DNA of 64,000 nt from Pseudorhizobium banfieldiae (GTDB lineage Bacteria; Pseudomonadota; Alphaproteobacteria; Rhizobiales; Rhizobiaceae). The DNA lies in assembly GCF_000967425.1 (NCBI RefSeq), contig NZ_FO082820.1, positions 3,961,501-4,025,500 on the forward strand, written 5' to 3'. A program made the position numbers and the translations under genes. Positions 58,813-64,000 of this stretch are shown here, piece after piece (position 1 is the stretch's first letter; every line of letters begins with the position of its first letter). The notes under the pieces are model-generated. The model worked only from the letters and a program-made list of their open reading frames with translations. It was not told the DNA's origin and did not search any database.

Positions 58813-59589
58813 CTATACCTGCAGAATGGAGGAGACGAGGAGCTGCGTATAGGGCTCGCGCGGATCGTCCAGCACACGGTCGGTCAGACCATGTTCGATG
58901 ACGTGGCCGTCCTTCATCACCATCATTCGGTGCGACAGGAGCCGCGCAACCGCCAGATCATGGGTGACGATGATGGCGGCGAGCCCCAGGTCGTTGACGA
59001 GGCCGCGGACGAGGTCGAGCAGACGCGCCTGCACGGAGACGTCGAGACCGCCGGTCGGCTCATCCATGAAGACGAGGCGCGGGCCTGTGACAAGATTGCG
59101 TGCGATCTGCAGCCGCTGGCGCATGCCGCCCGAGAAGGCGCGAGGGGCGTCGTCGATACGGTCCGTGCCGATCTCCACCCGGGTCAGCCAATCAAGGGCC
59201 GTTGAGCGGATGTTGCCGTAATGACGATTGCCGATGGCCATCAGCCGCTCCCCGACATTGGCGCCGGCCGAGACCGTCATCCGCAGCCCATCCGCCGGGT
59301 TCTGGTGAACGAAGCCCCAGTCGGTGCGCATCAGGAAGCGGCGCTCTGCCTCACCCATGTGGTAGAGATCCCGGATGCTGCCGTCGCGCATGGCATACTC
59401 GACGCTGCCGGTAGATGGCATGAGGCGGGTCGAGATGCAGTTCAGCAGCGTCGTCTTCCCAGAGCCGGATTCGCCGACGATAGCCAGGACCTCGCCGGGC
59501 CACAGATCGAACGTGACTTCCTTGCAGCCGATGCGCTGGCCGTAGAACTTCGAGACGTCCCTGACCTTCAGTAGCGGTGCCTCGCTCAT
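58813..59589 (-). CDS. phnK: C-P lyase subunit PhnK
   Basis: PhnK is the ABC-type ATPase that binds the C-P lyase core complex. The 258-residue protein has Walker A VGESGSGKTTLLNCIST, signature FSGGMRQRLQIARNL and Walker B LVFMDEPTGGLD. ATG 59589 overlaps the phnJ stop by four bases. Confidence 0.95.
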   Translation of the reverse strand: MSEAPLLKVRDVSKFYGQRIGCKEVTFDLWPGEVLAIVGESGSGKTTLLNCISTRLMPSTGSVEYAMRDGSIRDLYHMGEAERRFLMRTDWGFVHQNPADGLRMTVSAGANVGERLMAIGNRHYGNIRSTALDWLTRVEIGTDRIDDAPRAFSGGMRQRLQIARNLVTGPRLVFMDEPTGGLDVSVQARLLDLVRGLVNDLGLAAIIVTHDLAVARLLSHRMMVMKDGHVIEHGLTDRVLDDPREPYTQLLVSSILQV

Positions 59590-60485
59590 TCTGCGGCCTC
59601 CTGACGTGCAAGCAGTTCCCCGGCATGCCCCTGGTCGCGGCGTTCGTCGCAATGATCCGTGTCTGAGCAGACGAACATCCGGCCGCCCTTGTCGTCGAGG
59701 ATCACCTCATCGAGATAGACATTCTCAGCGCCGCATAATGTGCAGGGCTTTTCGAAGCTCTGGATCTCGAAGGGGTGGTCCTCAAAATCGAGACTGACAA
59801 CCTCCGTATGGGGCGGGATGGCGTAGATGCGCTTTTCGCGCCCGGCGCCGAAGAGCTGCAGCGCGTCCGACATGTGCATCTTCGGATTGTCGAACTTCGG
59901 CGTCGGCGAGGGGTCCATAACGTACCTGCCGGCGACCTTTACCGGATAGGCGTAGGTCTTGGAGATCCGGCCGTTATGCGCGATGTCCTCGTAGAGCTTC
60001 ACATGCATGAGCCCGTATTCCTCCAGCGCGTGCATCTTGCGCGTCTCCGTTTCGCGAGGCTCCAGGAAGCGCAGGGGCTCCGGGATCGGCACCTGGTAGA
60101 CAAGTACCTGTCCTTCGGTCAGCGACTGCTCGGGGATACGGTGGCGCGTCTGTATAATGGTTGCCTCTCCGGTATGGGTCGTCACGGCCACATTGGCGAC
60201 CTTTTGGAAGAACGCCCGGATCGATACCGCATTGGTCGTGTCGTCGGCACCCTGGTCGATCACCTTGAGCACGTCATCTGGCCCGATGATGGAGGCCGTT
60301 ACCTGCACGCCGCCTGTGCCCCAGCCATAGGGCATGGGCATTTCGCGCGATGCGAACGGAACCTGATAGCCCGGTATGGCGATCGCCTTGAGGATCGCGC
60401 GGCGGATCATCCGCTTCGTCTGCTCGTCGAGATAGGCGAAGTTGTAGGTCGCCAGACCTTGGTCGGACGGAACCTCAGGAGACAT
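59586..60485 (-). CDS. phnJ: Alpha-D-ribose 1-methylphosphonate 5-phosphate C-P lyase
   Basis: PhnJ is the radical-SAM enzyme that breaks the C-P bond. The 299-residue protein carries the four cysteines as Cys248, Cys251, Cys273 and Cys279, a CX2CX21CX5C spacing like the E. coli enzyme, plus the Gly-rich GWGTGGVQVTAS region. ATG 60485 is chosen because GGAG lies nine bases upstream. A 135-base gap separates it from phnI. Confidence 0.97.
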   Translation of the reverse strand: MSPEVPSDQGLATYNFAYLDEQTKRMIRRAILKAIAIPGYQVPFASREMPMPYGWGTGGVQVTASIIGPDDVLKVIDQGADDTTNAVSIRAFFQKVANVAVTTHTGEATIIQTRHRIPEQSLTEGQVLVYQVPIPEPLRFLEPRETETRKMHALEEYGLMHVKLYEDIAHNGRISKTYAYPVKVAGRYVMDPSPTPKFDNPKMHMSDALQLFGAGREKRIYAIPPHTEVVSLDFEDHPFEIQSFEKPCTLCGAENVYLDEVILDDKGGRMFVCSDTDHCDERRDQGHAGELLARQEAAE

Positions 60486-60520
60486 GATGAGTTTCTCCAA
60501 TGCAAAAGGAGACGATAGTC

Positions 60521-60616
60521 ATGGATACTGGCCTTCTGATCACGATGTTCTTCTCGGTCTTCGCAGCGAGCGGCCTATGCTGTGCGTACTGGTACAGCGA
60601 AACCGGCCGCGACTGA
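60521..60616 (+). CDS. Possible 31-residue membrane miniprotein, antisense in the phn operon
   Basis: In the phnI-phnJ gap the plus strand has ATG 60521 with AAGGAG nine bases upstream, and a frame to TGA 60616. The predicted peptide has one hydrophobic stretch (LLITMFFSVFAASGLCCAYW) and a charged end (SETGRD), like other single-pass miniproteins. It would be transcribed against the operon. No promoter was found, so it is unproven. Confidence 0.45.
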   Translation: MDTGLLITMFFSVFAASGLCCAYWYSETGRD

Positions 60617-60620
60617 TCGT

Positions 60621-61730
60621 CTATTCCGCAGCGTCTCGAATGGCGCTGTTGACGTTCTCTCCCGCCGCCTCGATGTCGGCGCGCATCTTCCGCACCAGCG
60701 CAAGTTCCGCCTGAAAATCCACGTAGTGCGGTAGCTTGAGATGCTCGACGAAGCCCGTCGCCTGCACGTTGTCCGCGTGCGAGATCACGAACTCCTCGTC
60801 CTGGGCCGGCGCCGTGACATCCTCACCCAGTTCCTCCGCCCTCAGCGCCCGGTCGACCAGCGACATGCTCATCGCCTTCCGCTCGCTCTGGCCAAAGACC
60901 AAGCCATAGCCGCGGGTAAACTGTGGCGGCGCCTTGGAAGAGCCCTTGAACTGGTTGACCATCTGGCATTCCGTCACCTGGATGGAGCCGAGGGAGACTG
61001 TAAACCCTAGTTCCGGCACCTCCATCTCGACTTCAACTTCGCCGATACGAATCTCGCCGACGAACGGGTGGTTGCGGCCATAGCCGCGCTGCGTCGAATA
61101 GCCGAGTGCCAGCAGGAAGCCCTCGTCGCCGCGGGCAAGGGCCTGCAGTCGCAGGTCGCGCCCCATCGGGAATTCCATCGGTTCGCGCGTGAGGTCCCCG
61201 GGCGGCTCGTCGTCCGGCAAGGCGCCGTCCTCCTCGATCAGCCCCTCGGTGGCGAGAATATCGGAGACGCGCGTCGTCGTGTCGGGAAGCGGCTCCTTCC
61301 GTGATGGTGTCGGAACCGGTTCATCCGACAGAAGGGAGGGATCGAGCAGGCGGTGGGTGTAGTCAAAAGTCGGCCCGAGTACCTGCCCGCCCGGCAGGTC
61401 CTTGTAGGTGGCGGAGATACGCCGTTCGATCGCCATCCGCGCGGTGTCTATGGGAACGGAGGTCCCGAAGCGGGGCAGCGTGGTCCGGTAGGCGCGAAGC
61501 AGGAAGATGGCCTCGATCATATCTCCACGAGACTGCCGTACGGCAAGAGCCGCCAATGCTCGGTCGTAGAGGGAGGCTTCCGCCAGGACGCGGTCGACGG
61601 CGAGCGCCAGCTGCTCGACGATCTGGTCGATCGTCACGGAAGGCAGCGACCGGTCGCCTCGGCGGCGGTCTGCGAGGAGGCTGTGGGCGGCGTTGATGGC
61701 AACCTCGCCACCCTTGACGGCAACATACAT
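60621..61730 (-). CDS. phnI: C-P lyase subunit PhnI
   Basis: PhnI carries out the nucleosidase/transferase step that links phosphonate to ribose triphosphate, within the PhnGHIJ complex. The 369-residue protein has the N-terminal MYVAVKGGEVAINAAHSLLA, typical of PhnI, and the ALGYSTQRGYGRNHPFVGEI motif. It follows phnH by ten bases. Confidence 0.96.
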   Translation of the reverse strand: MYVAVKGGEVAINAAHSLLADRRRGDRSLPSVTIDQIVEQLALAVDRVLAEASLYDRALAALAVRQSRGDMIEAIFLLRAYRTTLPRFGTSVPIDTARMAIERRISATYKDLPGGQVLGPTFDYTHRLLDPSLLSDEPVPTPSRKEPLPDTTTRVSDILATEGLIEEDGALPDDEPPGDLTREPMEFPMGRDLRLQALARGDEGFLLALGYSTQRGYGRNHPFVGEIRIGEVEVEMEVPELGFTVSLGSIQVTECQMVNQFKGSSKAPPQFTRGYGLVFGQSERKAMSMSLVDRALRAEELGEDVTAPAQDEEFVISHADNVQATGFVEHLKLPHYVDFQAELALVRKMRADIEAAGENVNSAIRDAAE

Positions 61731-61740
61731 GGCGTTCTCC

Positions 61741-62337
61741 TCAGCCGATCCTGGTTGTGCGGGGAAGGCAGAGCAGGCGGTCGCCGGCTGTCAGGATGAC
61801 ATCGACTCCGCGAGGGAAGATCGAGCGGTTCCCCTTCCAGATCTCGCCGAAAACATCCGGAAGGCCCTCAACGCTCACGGTCCGCCGCTCCTCGATGCCG
61901 GGCCCGCTGAGAACGAACTCGCTGCCTTTGCCGATCGATGAGACTTCGATCACGATTGTTGCCGAGCGATCGGGATATTCCTGGGTCCCGGATGCAAATA
62001 GGTCGAAGGAATAGAGCCCGGAGGCTGCCTGCAGGAAAACGAACCTTGCCTCGCTTTTCTCCTGCGCGAGAAGAGCACCGGTGTGGAAGCCGATCCAGTC
62101 GGCAACGCTTGTTTTAGCAAAGCAGGGCTGGAGCCAGACGGGAGTATCCGCGTCGCATAACGCGAGTGCCACCGCCCCCGCAGCCTTCCCAAGGGGCGAC
62201 GGTTGTCCGATCTCGGTTGGGATCGATTGAACCGTCCCCGGACGGGCCATCCCGTCCATCAGCGAGCGGAACACGGCTTGTGAATCGAACACCGGGGCGG
62301 AGAAGCCGCCGGACAGCGCCTGGACGTTCATGCTCAT
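61741..62337 (-). CDS. phnH: C-P lyase subunit PhnH
   Basis: PhnH is a structural subunit of the C-P lyase core. The 198-residue protein has the conserved FRSLMDGMARPGTVQSI start and ALALCDADTPVWL. ATG 62337 overlaps the phnG stop (TGATG). Confidence 0.95.
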   Translation of the reverse strand: MSMNVQALSGGFSAPVFDSQAVFRSLMDGMARPGTVQSIPTEIGQPSPLGKAAGAVALALCDADTPVWLQPCFAKTSVADWIGFHTGALLAQEKSEARFVFLQAASGLYSFDLFASGTQEYPDRSATIVIEVSSIGKGSEFVLSGPGIEERRTVSVEGLPDVFGEIWKGNRSIFPRGVDVILTAGDRLLCLPRTTRIG

Positions 62338-62813
62338 CAATCGTCTCCGCGTACCATGGTGAAGAAGTCGACGCGCGTCGCCGCCGTCTCTTCCGCCTTC
62401 TGCCGATCTTGCTGCGCGATCCGTGCCTCGATCGGGCCAAGGATTTCCGCCTCGACAAAGGCATGTGTCTGATCTTCCTGCCAAAGGGCATCGAAGATCG
62501 CTGCCATGCGGACCCTCGCCTTGTCCGTACCAAGGGCATGGGCATGGCCGGCAGTGCCGGAGGCGAGCAAGACGGTGGCTCGCGTGACAGTCGCCTCGCC
62601 GAGGTTGAATGGGGCGCCGCCGCCTCCGATCCGGCCCCGGACCATCACCAGTCCCGTTTCCGGCCCGCGGACCGGGTTGACCTCTGGCTTGTCGGAGATT
62701 TTCTCCCAGGCGGCGTTCAGTTCATCGAAGGTTGCGCGAGCAAGCAGTGCAGCGGTTCGCTGGCGGCCCTGGCGCGGCCCATCTGAAATGTCGGTCGAGG
62801 GGTTTGTCATCAT
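62337..62813 (-). CDS. phnG: C-P lyase subunit PhnG
   Basis: PhnG is the first gene of the C-P lyase operon. The 158-residue protein has ETGLVMVRGRIGGGGAPFNL and the EATVTRATVLL motif. It starts 76 bases from phnF, divergently. A -10 TATGAT lies just before the PhnF-like operator. Confidence 0.95.
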   Translation of the reverse strand: MMTNPSTDISDGPRQGRQRTAALLARATFDELNAAWEKISDKPEVNPVRGPETGLVMVRGRIGGGGAPFNLGEATVTRATVLLASGTAGHAHALGTDKARVRMAAIFDALWQEDQTHAFVEAEILGPIEARIAQQDRQKAEETAATRVDFFTMVRGDD

Positions 62814-62825
62814 CTTCCCATCAAA

Positions 62826-62843
62826 TGTCTATTGTTATAGACA
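62826..62843. promoter_or_regulatory. Predicted PhnF operator
   Basis: TGTCTAT-TGTT-ATAGACA is a perfect inverted repeat of 18 bases in the phnG-phnF gap. It touches the phnG -10 (TATGAT, 62844-62849 on the minus strand) and covers the -35 (TTGTTA) of the phnF promoter, so one bound repressor could shut both genes. Confidence 0.75.
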
Positions 62844-62860
62844 ATCATACAAATTACTCT
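62832..62860 (+). promoter_or_regulatory. Promoter of phnF
   Basis: TTGTTA, 17 bases, TACTCT. The -35 lies inside the inverted repeat, which predicts autoregulation. Confidence 0.5.
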
Positions 62861-62888
62861 ACAGCTAACGGCAGGATGTAACAAGAGT

Positions 62889-63632
62889 ATGACGATGGCG
62901 GCGGGATCTCAGGTTCAACGGCAGAGTGGCGTGGCCCTGTGGCGGCAGATCGCCGATCGCATCCGTGCGTCCATTGCAAACGGCGAATATGACGAGACGG
63001 GGAGGGTGCCGCCGGAAATCGTCCTGGCGACGCAATTCGGCGTCAACCGCCACACGGTGCGCAGTGCACTGGCGGCACTCGCCCAGGAAGGCATCGTCCG
63101 AGCTATTCAGGGATTGGGTACGATCATTGAGCGAAAGGAACGGTTGAGTTTTCCGATCTCGCGCCGGACGCGGTTCATAGAAGGTCTTGGTACACAGGCG
63201 AGGGAGACGGAAGGATTGCTGCTGGAAAGCGGGGAGGAGCCCGCGTCGGAAGATCTTGCGCAAAGGCTCCGGCTTGCAGAAGGTGCGCCCCTCATCCGGC
63301 TTGAGATCTTGCGCAAGGCGGATGGCCGGCCGGTTTCCCGGGCGACGGCCTGGTTTCCAGCGTCACGCTTCGCCGGAATCGACGAAGCCTATCGCAACAG
63401 TGGGTCCATCACGGCAGCGCTGGACGCCCTGGGACTACCCGACTACCTGCGCGTCACGACGGAGATCACCGCCAGCCATGCGGATCGTTCCGACATGGAA
63501 GAACTCGGTCTGTCGGCAGGGGCAGTCCTGCTGGTGACGAGGTCCCTGAATGCGGATCCGAGCGGGACCCCGATCCAGTATTCAGTCAGCCGCTTCCCCG
63601 CCGACCGGGTTCAGTTCACGATCGAGAACTGA
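62889..63632 (+). CDS. phnF: GntR/HutC-type phosphonate regulator PhnF
   Basis: This 247-residue repressor has an N-terminal winged helix (ALWRQIADRIRASIANGEYD and RHTVRSALAALAQEGIV) and a C-terminal UTRA ligand-binding domain. It is divergent from phnG, with an inverted repeat between them. It likely senses a phosphonate metabolite or phosphate state. Confidence 0.92.
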   Translation: MTMAAGSQVQRQSGVALWRQIADRIRASIANGEYDETGRVPPEIVLATQFGVNRHTVRSALAALAQEGIVRAIQGLGTIIERKERLSFPISRRTRFIEGLGTQARETEGLLLESGEEPASEDLAQRLRLAEGAPLIRLEILRKADGRPVSRATAWFPASRFAGIDEAYRNSGSITAALDALGLPDYLRVTTEITASHADRSDMEELGLSAGAVLLVTRSLNADPSGTPIQYSVSRFPADRVQFTIEN

Positions 63633-63655
63633 ACATTCGCCGGACCCGTACCGGC

Positions 63656-64000
63656 TCAGTGCGCGCCGGACATGTCCCCGAGGATTTGCTTGGACGCCAC
63701 GGTCGAATCCGCATTGAGCCTGTAGACCATCGGCACCCCCGTCGCGAGGTTCAGCTTCAGGATCTCTTCCTTGCTCAGCCGGTCGAGGACCATGACCAGC
63801 GCTCTCAGCGAGTTTCCATGGGCCGCGACGAGGACCGTTTCGCCGCGCAGGACGCGGGGCAGGATCTCAGTCATGTAATAGGGCCAGACACGCGCGCCGG
63901 TATCGCGCAGGCTTTCGCCGCCTGGCGGCGGAATATCATACGAGCGGCGCCAGATATGCACCTGCTCCTCACCCCACTTCTTGCGGGCATCATCCTTGTT
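63656..64000 (-). CDS. gpmA: 2,3-bisphosphoglycerate-dependent phosphoglycerate mutase (5' end outside window)
   Basis: This glycolytic enzyme interconverts 3- and 2-phosphoglycerate. Only the C-terminal 114 residues are visible; the frame continues beyond base 64000 with no start. The second catalytic His lies in [18 protein letters not shown], and [17 protein letters not shown] is typical of GpmA. Confidence 0.95.
   Translation of the reverse strand, partial: NKDDARKKWGEEQVHIWRRSYDIPPPGGESLRDTGARVWPYYMTEILPRVLRGETVLVAAHGNSLRALVMVLDRLSKEEILKLNLATGVPMVYRLNADSTVASKQILGDMSGAH

Overview
The window looks like the chromosome of an alphaproteobacterium of the order Rhizobiales, most likely family Rhizobiaceae. 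The reasons are high GC, a CP4-like class II EPSP synthase, a YlxR/L7Ae fusion between nusA and infB, an alphaproteobacterial RpoH promoter before dnaK, and two small RNAs of the rhizobial alpha-r14/NfeR1 type. I cannot fix the genus from sequence alone. No phage, transposase, insertion sequence or CRISPR array is visible.

Layout. 1-2880: end of a CUT1-type sugar ABC transporter operon (permease cut by the window edge, Gfo/Idh/MocA oxidoreductase, ATPase). 2893-4881: lipoprotein alpha/beta hydrolase, tRNA-Ala(GGC) and an acidic TIGR02300-type protein. 5096-8955: aroA-cmk-rpsA, then a strong terminator. 9031-12611: two large unrecognised proteins and ribonuclease D. 12776-12893: first NfeR1-like sRNA. 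13037-15477: exbB-exbD-tonB. 15702-22234: kduD, then the rimP-nusA-ylxR-infB operon with its own leader attenuator and terminator. 22467-31325: MFS exporter, lytic transglycosylase, recR, MOSC protein, ybaB, dnaX, SRP RNA, HIT protein, nudC and pheA. 31338-40077: kdsB, membrane cytochrome c, AEC transporter, adenosine kinase, SH3 protein, hydroxyacid dehydrogenase, GNAT, moeB-like gene, recF and slyX. 40171-45817: dnaK-dnaJ and a class A penicillin-binding protein. 45818-49650: a looser region with a decayed metallophosphoesterase, several small proteins, a YbaK-like gene, the second NfeR1-like sRNA, cspA and a possible further RNA. 49657-54893: M20 peptidase, MarR regulator and polA. 54890-62813: a C-P lyase operon, phnG-H-I-J-K-L, acetyltransferase, 2H phosphoesterase, phnM, phnN, divergent from its GntR-type regulator phnF. 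The window ends inside gpmA.

Most genes are housekeeping. The most notable observations are: (1) DNA polymerase I has lost three of the four classical 3'-5' exonuclease metal/catalytic residues, so it is predicted to lack proofreading; (2) two NfeR1-like sRNAs each present three anti-Shine-Dalgarno loops on covarying stems; (3) the C-P lyase operon has no phnP but carries a 2H phosphoesterase that could replace it, and a well-framed 31-residue membrane miniprotein sits antisense between phnI and phnJ; (4) the EPSP synthase is CP4-like yet has Gly at the position that is Ala100 in glyphosate-tolerant CP4; (5) several folded RNA candidates occur in intergenic spaces.
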